The notes beneath the pieces were generated by a model that was given only the letters and a program-made list of their open reading frames with translations, was not told where the DNA came from and searched no databases. This document shows, piece after piece, positions 1 to 6,764 of a stretch of 7,062 nucleotides of DNA. A program made the translations under genes and the position numbers. The stretch spans positions 1-7,062 of the forward strand of contig JAGVKR010000011.1 in NCBI GenBank assembly GCA_020050375.1, read 5' to 3'. This DNA comes from Planctomycetales bacterium. GTDB lineage: Bacteria > Planctomycetota > Planctomycetia > Planctomycetales > Planctomycetaceae. Numbering within the stretch: the stretch's first letter is position 1; every line of letters begins with the position of its first letter.

Positions 1-642
1 CGTCACTTTCGACGGGATGAATTTCGTCCCGCGCGTCGTTCCTTCGAGCTCGACCTTGGAACCCTCCACCACCAGGTCGGGATCGCTGGAGCTGACGGTC
101 ACTTCCAGCTCGGCCCCGTCTTCGAATGCCAACTTCTGCGTTCCGCCGGCTGCTCCGAAGTTGAGTGTCACCGACTTGTCGGAGATGGCGACGACATGCC
201 CGCAGACGTGATACCAATCCCCCCCGCCGGGATCGCGCCTTACCGACGAAGGGGGAGCCGCTCCGTGGTGCAACGTGAACTCGTGTCCGAAGTATTCGTT
301 GTTCGACTTCACGATTTTTTCGGACGACAGGACAGCCTTCGGTTGAATCAGGCTCACGTCCCCCTTGCCAGTCACGACGAGCTTGAGGCGCGGGGTGATC
401 AGGACGTCGAGCTTGCCACCCTCTTCCTTGTCGATCGACAGGGTGACGGCTTTCCCCTTCTTCTCGACCTCCGTGACAGTGCCGGCAACTTTTTCGGAGT
501 CGCTTCCCTTTTTTCCTTTGGCTCCCTGAGCCTTGGCGCCGCTCGGACAGAGCAAGCTCGCGAGCAGAGTCGCCAACATCGCTTTGTGGAAAACCCGACC
601 TGGTCGGTCGGAAACCGATGCCGAAAGCACGCGTGCATTCAT
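1..642 (-). CDS. Secreted beta-rich protein of unknown function, C-terminus cut by window edge
   Basis: The reading frame is open from the ATG at 642-640 to the left edge (214 codons seen, no stop reached). The start is supported by GAGGA about 9 bases upstream. Residues 22-38 form a hydrophobic stretch ending in AKA (LLCPSGAKA), a likely Sec signal peptide cut after A38; an in-frame ATG at codon 22 (579-577) would give a shorter, more ordinary signal peptide. A lysine-rich linker follows. The mature part seems to hold two related units, about 52-120 and 146-214. Each starts V-x-G-x-V, then a K-x-VTL strand, a KL strand and a late G-x-V or K-x-V-L segment, which suggests duplicated small beta-barrel (OB-like) domains. 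I recognise no named family. It is likely exported to the periplasm or cell surface; function unknown. An overlapping plus-strand frame across the region lacks such features and is a shadow. Confidence 0.8.
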   Translation of the reverse strand, partial: MNARVLSASVSDRPGRVFHKAMLATLLASLLCPSGAKAQGAKGKKGSDSEKVAGTVTEVEKKGKAVTLSIDKEEGGKLDVLITPRLKLVVTGKGDVSLIQPKAVLSSEKIVKSNNEYFGHEFTLHHGAAPPSSVRRDPGGGDWYHVCGHVVAISDKSVTLNFGAAGGTQKLAFEDGAELEVTVSSSDPDLVVEGSKVELEGTTRGTKFIPSKVT

Positions 643-720
643 CAGACGAATCCTCGCGACGTTACTGCGACATCCGTGCCGCCGATTCGGGGAATCAGAA
701 GGCCTTTCCCCGCCACCGCC

Positions 721-749
721 AGCATAACCCGGACCGGGCTCGACTCCAA
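721..749 (-). promoter_or_regulatory. Possible sigma70-type promoter of the secreted protein gene
   Basis: On the minus strand TTGGAG (749-744) and TATGCT (726-721) are 17 bases apart, each matching 4 of 6 consensus bases. The spacer contains the perfect palindrome CCCGGACCGGG (728-738), which could be an operator. The predicted transcript would start near 714 and have a leader of about 70 bases, with a small GATTC-GGG-GAATC hairpin at 684-696. Both hexamers are weak, so this is only a candidate. Confidence 0.25.
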
Positions 750-752
750 GGT

Positions 753-826
753 GAATCGAGGCGTGAGGCTTGGGACTTGGGGCTTGAGGAAAAGTGGAAG
801 CGGAGAGCCGAAAGTGGAAAGGCGGG
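753..826 (+). repeat. Two adjacent tandem heptamer arrays
   Basis: Positions 760-787 are four consecutive 7-base words of consensus GRCKTGR (first GGCGTGA, last GGCTTGA); 753-759 (GAATCGA) may be a fifth, divergent one. Positions 793-826 are five words of consensus AGYGGAA (AGTGGAA at 793 and again at 813), with one base missing from the first. The GGCTTGA words recur in both arms of the inverted repeat at 6609-6764, where they are also followed by purine-rich words. The array lies between divergent genes, so it is not a gene end, and no inverted partner was found nearby. Function unknown. Confidence 0.6.
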
Positions 827-930
827 AACCGCATCGCCTTCCTTATCGATCGCACGGAAACAACGCGATTGAAATCTCCGTCGTTTTCGTGTTTGATGGG
901 GGTGCGCTCGTCACCCCGGCGGAGGTCATG

Positions 931-1146
931 ATGCCCGACTCTGGTGGTCCCCACTTCCTGCTCAGCGTTCGTTGCCCGAGCTGCGGGAGCGTCTTGCAGT
1001 TTCATCAGACCGCCGTCGGCCAACCCCGGCAATGCCCGAAATGTAAAACCACATTTCGTGTTTCCGCGATACGGCGCGGCGAGTCCACCGGCAAAGCCAC
1101 CCGTCGACCGGAATCACCGCCGGACGAAATTGAGCCGGGTGTCTGA
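931..1146 (+). CDS. Small MJ0042-type zinc-ribbon protein
   Basis: A 71-residue protein. Two CxxC pairs, CPSC at residues 15-18 and CPKC at 35-38, are separated by 16 residues and followed by a TTFRV strand. This is the pattern of the MJ0042 finger-like zinc ribbon, a small Zn-binding fold common at the N-terminus of planctomycete and deltaproteobacterial proteins. The tail is charged and proline-rich (RPESPPDEIEPGV) and probably disordered. GGAGG at 921-925 sits 5 bases before the ATG at 931; the ATG at 928 is also in frame but only 2 bases from it. The frame stays open far upstream (from 196), but that part is antisense to the secreted protein gene and contains no domain. The gene ends 63 bases from the end of the convergent response regulator. 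The binding partner is unknown; it might be a regulator or an adaptor. Confidence 0.7.
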   Translation: MPDSGGPHFLLSVRCPSCGSVLQFHQTAVGQPRQCPKCKTTFRVSAIRRGESTGKATRRPESPPDEIEPGV

Positions 1147-1209
1147 ACCATGCGGCCGGATGGGGGACCCCCAACGGAGCCGCGAGCATTCCAATCCCGA
1201 CTCCATCCG

Positions 1210-1857
1210 TCACAGCGGATCGTGGACGAGCTGTTCGCGAACGGCGAAGCCGATCAGGTCGACGCGGTTGTCGACCCCCAGCTTGAGCATCACCACCCGC
1301 TCCAGGCGATCGGCTGATGAGTGGGTGATCCCCATTCGCTCGGCCGTCTGCTTGAGCGACACGCCGTTGGCGACAAGCATGAGCAGCTCGTGCTCCTTCG
1401 GCGTCAATGCGTCGAGCCCCGCTGTGGTCTGCGGATCCGGAACAGTGAGTGAGTCTGATTCGTCCGGTCCTTCGTGATAGACCGAGCGAATGAGCAGCGC
1501 GAGCCGCTCAACCGCCCCCGACTTGTGAAAGAACCCGGCGACCCCCAGTTGCGAGGCGCGCGACATCGTCGCGATGCTGAGATCGCCGCTGGTGATGATG
1601 ATCCGCGTCGCCGGACTCGAGTCGCGCGCCCGGGCCGTGACCTCGAGCCCGTCGATGTCGGGAAGCTGGACGTCGACGATCGCCACATCGGGAAGAAGCT
1701 CGGCAATCCGTTCCAGTCCCGTCCCCCCATCGAGCGCTTCCGCTTCGAGATGGATATCGTGGAACCGCTTCAGCCCGACGCGGATTCCCGCGAGCGCGAC
1801 GGGGTGGTCGTCGACAATGACGACGCGAATTCGATGGGCGACTGCCGGCGCGACCAT
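1210..1857 (-). CDS. NarL/FixJ-type response regulator (receiver + LuxR-like HTH)
   Basis: A 215-residue two-component regulator. The receiver domain (about 9-128) has all expected residues: acidic pair D16-D17, phospho-acceptor D62 in IVDVQLPDIDG, T89/S90 at the switch position and K112 in GFFHKSG. A linker (about 129-147) leads to a LuxR/GerE-like DNA-binding domain (about 149-207) starting LTPKEHELLMLVANGVS. The HTH is atypical: the usual recognition-helix motif (S-x-x-TV-x-x-H) is replaced by THSSADRLERVVMLKLG, so its DNA target may differ from common NarL-type sites. The start is well supported: AGAGGAG lies about 8 bases before the ATG at 1857. No histidine kinase is present in the window, so the signal is unknown. 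It lies 128 bases downstream of the kinase gene on the same strand and could be read from it or from its own promoter. Confidence 0.92.
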   Translation of the reverse strand: MVAPAVAHRIRVVIVDDHPVALAGIRVGLKRFHDIHLEAEALDGGTGLERIAELLPDVAIVDVQLPDIDGLEVTARARDSSPATRIIITSGDLSIATMSRASQLGVAGFFHKSGAVERLALLIRSVYHEGPDESDSLTVPDPQTTAGLDALTPKEHELLMLVANGVSLKQTAERMGITHSSADRLERVVMLKLGVDNRVDLIGFAVREQLVHDPL

Positions 1858-1901
1858 GGCCCTGCTCCTCTGCTGAGATAACTCATCACGTGCTGCAATT
1901 C

Positions 1902-1924
1902 AGGGAAAGGTGTCTCCCTTCCCT
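1902..1924 (-). terminator. Hairpin between the kinase and response-regulator genes
   Basis: The arms at 1902-1910 and 1916-1924 pair over 9 bp with one G-U, around a 5-base loop, 62 bases past the kinase stop codon. No U-run follows on the minus strand, so it is not a classical intrinsic terminator. It could be an RNA 3' end signal of the kinase transcript or a leader structure of the regulator mRNA. Confidence 0.3.
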
Positions 1925-1985
1925 TGGCAAGCATAGCTCATGATTGAAAACAACCATTCGGAATTTGACACGCAGCAGGGACGAC

Positions 1986-2972
1986 CTAAATTTGCAGTAG
2001 AGCCTTGATCTCGGCCGTCGTGAACTTGTTTCGCAGGCGGGCGCCGAGTTGAGAGACGACGCGCGCCGCGGCGTGCGAGGCCAGATGGCCGGACTGTTTC
2101 CAGGTGAGGCCGTTGGTGATGCCGTAGAGGAGGGCCCCGGCATACATGTCGCCGGCCCCGGTCGTATCGACTGCATCGACTGTGACCCCCTCCACGGGGA
2201 TCACCTGTCCTTCGTGCATCAGCACCGAACCGTCGGGACCGAGCGTCAGAGCGACGTTCTCGGCGTGACGGTGAATCTCGACCGCGCACTCGACGGGGTC
2301 ATGCTTCCCGGTCAGGCTCCGGGCTTCTTCGAGATTGCAGAACAACAGATCGACCGGTCCCTCGATCAGCTTCCAGAACATGTCGCGGTGCTGCGAGATG
2401 AGAAACGGATCGGAAACGGTGAACGCGACCTTCACGCCGTTCTTCTTCGCCAGCTCCATCGTGCGGAGGGCCGCCGAGCGTGTGGGCTCGCCGGCGAACA
2501 GGTAGCCTTCGACGTAGACGTATTTTGCGTTGCGGATTTCGGCTTCGTTCACATCATCGGGGCCGAGCGTCGCCGAGACCCCCAGATGTGTGAGCATCGT
2601 TCGCTGGGCGTCGCTCGTGATGAGGATCACCGAGGTGCCGGTGTCGCCGGTCGCCACGGGGACATCGATCGTGACTCCCATTTCGCGCATGTCCTTCAGG
2701 CAGAAATGCCCGAGCGCATCGCTGGCAACCTTGCCGGCGTACGCCGCGCGGCCGCCGAAATCGGCGACAGCGATGACCGTATTGGCGGCCGATCCGCCGG
2801 CGCACTGTGATATGGGAACGCCTTTCAGGACTCCCAGCACGCGGCGCTGGACCGTCTCGTCGACGAGCGTCATCATCCCTTTGCGGAATCCCAGCTCGGC
2901 CAGCACCTCGTCGGAAACGCGGGCCTGAATGTCGACGAGCGAGTTGCCGACGCCGTACACGTCATATGTCAT
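1986..2972 (-). CDS. PfkB-family kinase, probably adenosine kinase
   Basis: A 328-residue protein, the usual length for ribokinase/PfkB sugar and nucleoside kinases. The N-terminus [19 protein letters not shown] is the typical first strand and substrate-binding Asp (D14). PfkB signature 1 is GGSAANT at 59-65. Signature 2 is DTTGAGD at 269-275, with D275 the expected catalytic base and the preceding GAG the anion hole. The ordering and the [16 protein letters not shown] segment resemble bacterial and archaeal adenosine-kinase-like members, which transfer phosphate from ATP to the 5'-OH of adenosine (purine salvage, cytoplasm). Substrate cannot be fixed from sequence alone; ribokinase or another sugar kinase is possible. 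The start ATG at 2972-2970 has only a weak GAAGG about 10 bases upstream. The gene is divergent from thiC, and the spacer holds a large inverted repeat in what would be this gene's leader. Confidence 0.88.
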   Translation of the reverse strand: MTYDVYGVGNSLVDIQARVSDEVLAELGFRKGMMTLVDETVQRRVLGVLKGVPISQCAGGSAANTVIAVADFGGRAAYAGKVASDALGHFCLKDMREMGVTIDVPVATGDTGTSVILITSDAQRTMLTHLGVSATLGPDDVNEAEIRNAKYVYVEGYLFAGEPTRSAALRTMELAKKNGVKVAFTVSDPFLISQHRDMFWKLIEGPVDLLFCNLEEARSLTGKHDPVECAVEIHRHAENVALTLGPDGSVLMHEGQVIPVEGVTVDAVDTTGAGDMYAGALLYGITNGLTWKQSGHLASHAAARVVSQLGARLRNKFTTAEIKALLQI

Positions 2973-3016
2973 GGAGAAGAGCCTTCTTTGTTGTTTGCTT
3001 TGGGCGGGAGAAAACG

Positions 3017-3095
3017 GGAACAGGGGTCAGGAGGCAGGGGTCAGGGAACAGAAAGCGCCACTGGCTCCTGTCGCCTGCCTCCTGATGCCTGTTCC
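3017..3095. repeat. Inverted repeat made of tandem GNNNCAG heptamers
   Basis: The left arm (3017-3051) is exactly five 7-base words of form GNNNCAG in the order A-B-C-B-A (A is GGAACAG, B GGGTCAG, C GAGGCAG). The right arm (3061-3095), read on the minus strand, is five more GNNNCAG words starting with GGAACAG and having GAGGCAG third. The arms are 35 bases each with a 9-base spacer, so the RNA could fold into a long hairpin with a few mismatches. It lies between the divergent kinase and thiC genes, upstream of the thiC promoter and inside the probable kinase leader. The words are related to the minus-strand GATTCAG words at 5270-5295. Confidence 0.8.
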
Positions 3096-3111
3096 TCCGC
3101 TTCGCGGCGCG

Positions 3112-4612
<1,501 letters not shown>

Positions 4613-4633
4613 TTTCGCTAAATGTCGCCTGGA

Positions 4634-4676
4634 CCGCGCGACGTGCTCATTCCGACGCGCGGCTGCGATGCGCGTC
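4634..4676 (+). other. Two mutually exclusive GC-rich hairpins downstream of thiC
   Basis: CCGCGCG (4634-4640) pairs perfectly with CGCGCGG (4656-4662). GACGCGC (4654-4660) pairs perfectly with GCGCGTC (4670-4676). The two 7-bp stems share bases 4656-4660, so only one can form at a time. They start 22 bases after the thiC stop codon. No U-run follows, so this may be a 3' end structure or a factor-dependent termination site. Confidence 0.4.
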
Positions 4677-4943
4677 GATCGGCCGGAAATTGCTGCCGAT
4701 GCTTTTGTTGTGCCGACTTTCATGATCTCAAAGTGCGATTGTGAAGACGCGCGCCTCTTTCGAGCAGATTTTTTCGACGGAAGATCCACTCCCCGAATGT
4801 GTTGCAGACTGGCGACTCCGAAAGTTGCTCGAATATCCATAGGGTCGATATTCCTGTCGCGCGAAAAAAAGTGTCGCGGGCAGGTGATTGGGCAACTCGG
4901 GCACTCGGTGAATGGGAGTTTTTACGGGCACGGTCTTTTCCTC

Positions 4944-4957
4944 GAAGCGGGAGCTTC
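4944..4957. repeat. Small AAGC/GCTT palindrome
   Basis: GAAGC-GGGA-GCTTC is a 5-bp stem with a 4-base loop. Its core is identical to the palindrome at 5220-5233 inside the composite repeat, so it is probably an isolated member of the same family. Confidence 0.5.
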
Positions 4958-5129
4958 ACCCCCGGCGATCCCAGACTGAGCCCGCCGTGCTCAACGAACG
5001 GTGAAGGGGCGCGGCATCCAATGATGATCGCTGGTGCGGAATTCGTTCCTGAGGTGTGGATTTCGCGCCGGGACGGTCGTCGGAACAGAAACAGAATCCG
5101 TTTCAGTGGTTCGTTTCCATTCGTGATAC

Positions 5130-5270
5130 CCCTCGTGCCCAAGCTCTGCTTGGACACGCCTCGTTCGCAGCTCCTGCTGCGCGTCCCCGGATGCGGAGAA
5201 TTGCCAGTCCGTGCTGCGCGAAGCGGGAGCTTCGCACGAGGCGTTACCAAGCGGAGCTTGGTAACGAGGG
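5130..5270. repeat. Composite inverted repeat of nested palindromes (REP/BIME-like)
   Basis: The left arm 5130-5183 and right arm 5217-5270 are inverted copies matching at about 45 of 54 positions, with a 33-base centre. Each arm holds two palindromes: 5135-5157 (10-bp stem, loop TCT, one mismatch) and 5166-5181 (6-bp stem, loop TCCT) on the left; 5216-5237 (9-bp stem, loop GGGA, one mismatch) and 5242-5266 (perfect 11-bp stem, loop GGA) on the right. The arms share the CCTCGT linkers. Several arm differences are compensatory inside the small stems: for example AGC/GCT in one stem is matched by AAGC/GCTT in the other arm. This suggests that the small hairpins are conserved as structures. No transposase is nearby. 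The form resembles REP/BIME elements or a MITE-like non-autonomous element. Confidence 0.75.
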
Positions 5271-5295
5271 AATCCTGAATCCCGAATCCTGAATC
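5270..5295. repeat. Tandem GAATCCY heptamers
   Basis: Three whole 7-base words (GAATCCT, GAATCCC, GAATCCT) and five bases of a fourth follow directly on the right arm of the composite repeat. On the minus strand they read GATTCAG/GATTCGG, which fits the GNNNCAG form of the inverted repeat at 3017-3095. Confidence 0.7.
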
Positions 5296-5371
5296 TTCCC
5301 CACAATTTTACCCGCTCCGCTTCAGTCCCGTTGAGACCGAAGTGCGCCGATCTGGAAATGTGCCGGAAAAA

Positions 5372-5402
5372 GGGTCGGGGATTGGGGGCGGGGTGTCTGG
5401 GG
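5372..5402 (+). other. G-quadruplex-type motif
   Basis: Five G-runs (GGG, GGGG, GGGGG, GGGG, GGGG at 5372, 5377, 5384, 5390 and 5399) are separated by loops of 2, 3, 1 and 5 bases on the plus strand. The first four alone meet the usual G3+N1-7 definition. It lies about 90 bases past the stop of the membrane protein gene. Folding is inferred, not shown. Confidence 0.5.
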
Positions 5403-5425
5403 TCGTAGCGGAGCGCAGCCCCCAG
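5397..5425. repeat. GC-rich hairpin near the end of the membrane protein gene
   Basis: CTGGGG (5397-5402) pairs with CCCCAG (5420-5425), and GCG-GAG-CGC (5408-5416) can pair within the loop. A further CGGGA-TCGGC-TCCCG hairpin lies at 5432-5446. Read on the minus strand these follow the membrane protein gene and could help end its transcript. There is no U-run. The left arm overlaps the last G-run of the quadruplex motif. Confidence 0.4.
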
Positions 5426-5490
5426 CGAATGCGGGATCGGCTCCCGTCCAATTGGCGGCGCGATCGTGAGATGCGGTTTTGAAGCCGGCA

Positions 5491-6141
5491 CTAAGCCTCG
5501 CGGTCGTCGACCGCGTCCTGAGAGAACGTCATGCCCTTCCACTCCAGGTGCGGGCAGCGTGCCGCCAGGTCGTCGAGAAAGCCTTCGAGGTTGATGGGAC
5601 AGATGTCGATTTTCCAGGCGTCGACGATCGGCCTCGCCCCCTTGTAGCCGGGCACGTCGATCTCAATTTTTCCGCCATGACCGCTCCCCTTCGCATCCGG
5701 TTTGCGGAATTCGATTCGCAGGCCTTGCCTCGGCCCCAGTTTCGGGCGGAGGATATTCACGATCGTCGAGCGGAAAATCCGGATCGAGTGAGCTCTGGAA
5801 ATCTCTGATAGCGGCGCTCGCTTTCGCAAATAACCCAGGTGGTGGATGAACTCCGTTTCGGTCAGTTCGTACTCCTCGCAATACCGCCGCCAGGTGCGGG
5901 CCACAATCCCGATCAGTCCTACAACGAAATAGATGACACCCAATACCAGGAAGCACCATCGGGCACTCGACGGCTGGCCGATTGGGACCAGATTGTTGGC
6001 AATCATAAATAGACCGATCCCCTGGCTTCCGATGAAAAACGCGAGATAGTAATCGACCGCGTCCCAGCCGTCCCGGCAGACGGGGTAGCGCAGCGACGGC
6101 TCGCGATTGGCAGGTGAGGTTTGCGATTCTGGTGAGTTCAT
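5491..6141 (-). CDS. Membrane protein with two TM helices and a PH-like cytoplasmic domain
   Basis: A 216-residue protein. Two hydrophobic segments, about 29-50 (YYLAFFIGSQGIGLFMIANN) and 62-82 (WCFLVLGVIYFVVGLIGIVA), form a hairpin with a short loop. Positive residues (RTWRRY) follow the second, so the C-terminal two thirds should be cytoplasmic. That part (about 88-198) begins YELTETEFIHHLGYLRKRAPLSEI, like the start of bacterial PH-like domains (bPH/DUF304, YdbS-type): a 'y-l-t' strand, a second strand, then an 'i-s-I' element. The rest continues as beta strands and a final helix (LEGFLDDLAARCPHLE). The family call rests on this pattern and is tentative; function unknown. The ATG at 6141 is supported by GAGGAG 9 bases upstream. 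It is divergent from the cupin gene, with a 103-base spacer. The last codons contain a perfect CGCGGTC/GACCGCG dyad (5499-5515). Confidence 0.85.
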   Translation of the reverse strand: MNSPESQTSPANREPSLRYPVCRDGWDAVDYYLAFFIGSQGIGLFMIANNLVPIGQPSSARWCFLVLGVIYFVVGLIGIVARTWRRYCEEYELTETEFIHHLGYLRKRAPLSEISRAHSIRIFRSTIVNILRPKLGPRQGLRIEFRKPDAKGSGHGGKIEIDVPGYKGARPIVDAWKIDICPINLEGFLDDLAARCPHLEWKGMTFSQDAVDDREA

Positions 6142-6177
6142 TTTCCGAAGCTCCTCGTCCCCTACCTCTCACTGAAA

Positions 6178-6210
6178 GATTCGGATTAGAATTGCCGCCA
6201 GAACCGAATC
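6178..6210. promoter_or_regulatory. Dyad in the divergent spacer between membrane protein and cupin genes
   Basis: GATTCGG (6178-6184) and CCGAATC (6204-6210) form a perfect 7-bp inverted repeat with 19 bases between. Half-site centres are 26 bases apart, between two and three DNA turns. It lies in the 103-base spacer that should hold both promoters, and could be an operator. TAGAAT (6187-6192) inside it is a possible -10 box for the cupin gene, but no -35 box was found. Confidence 0.3.
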
Positions 6211-6244
6211 ACCCGACACCACGACGATCTGAGGAGTGTCTCCA

Positions 6245-6622
6245 ATGGGCTTCATCGATATCCAAAGCATCCCGCCGATCTCGCCCGTTCCCGGCTGCAA
6301 GATGCGGACGCCGTTTGGGAACAACATGATGCTCTCGTATCTCGAAATGGAACCGGGGGCCGAGGTGCCGCTGCACCATCATCCGCACGAGCAGGGGGGG
6401 ATTCTGATCGAAGGACGGCTGCAACTGACGATCGGCGACGAGACGCGGATCTGCACGCCCGGCGCGATGTTCCTGATTCCGCCGAATGTCCCGCATCGTG
6501 CCGTGGCCCTCGACAGCAAAGTTCGCGTCCTCGATGTCTTCAGCCCCGTGCGTGAGGATTATGCCGAGCTGACGAACCGGTATATTCCACCCGTCGGGCA
6601 AAGCCCGAGACCTGAGGCTTGA
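6245..6622 (+). CDS. Single-domain cupin, KdgF-like
   Basis: A 125-residue protein with one cupin beta-barrel. Motif 1 is G38-x5-H44-x-H46-x3-Q50-x6-G57, with Gln where many cupins have Glu; motif 2 is G73-x5-P79-x4-H84. H44, H46, Q50 and H84 should bind a metal ion. After the barrel comes DVFSPVREDY (97-106), which resembles the DVFSPPRED segment I recall from KdgF, where Asp and Arg are near the active site. KdgF opens 4,5-unsaturated uronates released from pectin or alginate into linear keto-uronates. That role would suit a polysaccharide-degrading planctomycete, but no other uronate gene is present, so the substrate is open. TGAGGAG (6230-6236) is 8 bases before the ATG at 6245; an in-frame GTG at 6236 overlaps that site and was rejected. 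The final residues and stop codon (6620-6622) lie inside the heptamer repeat. Confidence 0.85.
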   Translation: MGFIDIQSIPPISPVPGCKMRTPFGNNMMLSYLEMEPGAEVPLHHHPHEQGGILIEGRLQLTIGDETRICTPGAMFLIPPNVPHRAVALDSKVRVLDVFSPVREDYAELTNRYIPPVGQSPRPEA

Positions 6623-6764
6623 GACCCGAGGCTTGAGGGGGAGAAGGAGAGACAGAGAGATGGGGAGACGGGGAGAAAAAAGTTTCGCTTGCCCGTCTCC
6701 TTGTCTCCCCCTCTCTCCATCTCCTCGTCGTCGTCCTCACGCCTCAGGTCTCAAGCCTCACGCC
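6609..6764. repeat. Inverted repeat of heptamers and octamers between convergent genes; likely two-way terminator
   Basis: The left arm has four heptamers (6609-6636, GACCTGA then GGCTTGA and so on) followed by five octamers of form NRGRGAGA (6637-6676). The right arm read on the minus strand has four heptamers (6764-6737, first GGCGTGA), 9 bases of GAC-rich sequence (6736-6728) and four octamers (6727-6696). The arms pair well with a few mismatches and one gap, around a loop holding AAAAAAG on the plus strand. The heptamers carry the stop codons of both flanking genes (TGA at 6620-6622 for the cupin; 6760-6758 for DUF1501). Position and folding suggest that it ends both transcripts, but no U-run follows the stem on either side. 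The octamer part is a long purine/pyrimidine-biased tract. Confidence 0.7.

Larger units (their letters stand above)
4613..5490. other. Gene-free intergenic region rich in palindromes
   Basis: This 878-base stretch lies between the ends of thiC and the membrane protein gene, which converge on it. No frame has a convincing start, domain or protein-like composition. Open frames such as 4720-5250 (minus) and 4799-5278 (plus) run through the palindromes and gain their length from them. It holds hairpins just after thiC (4634-4676), a small palindrome (4944-4957), a composite inverted repeat (5130-5270), heptamers (5270-5295), a G-run cluster (5372-5402) and a GC-rich hairpin (5397-5425). I see nothing recognisable in 4677-4943 apart from an imperfect A-rich-loop hairpin near 4853-4883. 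Decayed coding sequence or an unknown ncRNA cannot be excluded. Confidence 0.7.

Noticed and set aside
196..930. Long upstream extension of the zinc-ribbon frame
   Set aside because: Most of it is antisense to the secreted protein gene or runs through the heptamer arrays. The only conserved part is the zinc ribbon, which has its own GGAGG and ATG.
1147..1209. Intrinsic terminator between the convergent zinc-ribbon and regulator genes
   Set aside because: The GGGGGACCCCC at 1165-1175 has no room for a loop and there is no U-run on either side.
2049..2810. 253-codon plus-strand open frame over the kinase gene
   Set aside because: Antisense to a well-conserved PfkB kinase with both signatures; no domain or ribosome-binding site of its own.
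3017..3095. CRISPR-like array
   Set aside because: The words are only 7 bases, without spacers, and form an inverted rather than a direct repeat array; no cas genes.
4720..5278. Open frames on both strands through the palindrome region
   Set aside because: Their length comes from the symmetric repeats; composition is not protein-like and no domain or good start is seen.
5130..5295. Insertion sequence remnant
   Set aside because: No transposase fragment or target-site duplication was seen; a REP/BIME- or MITE-like element fits better.
6236..6244. GTG start for the cupin at 6236
   Set aside because: It overlaps the GAGGAG ribosome-binding site; the ATG at 6245 has proper 8-base spacing.
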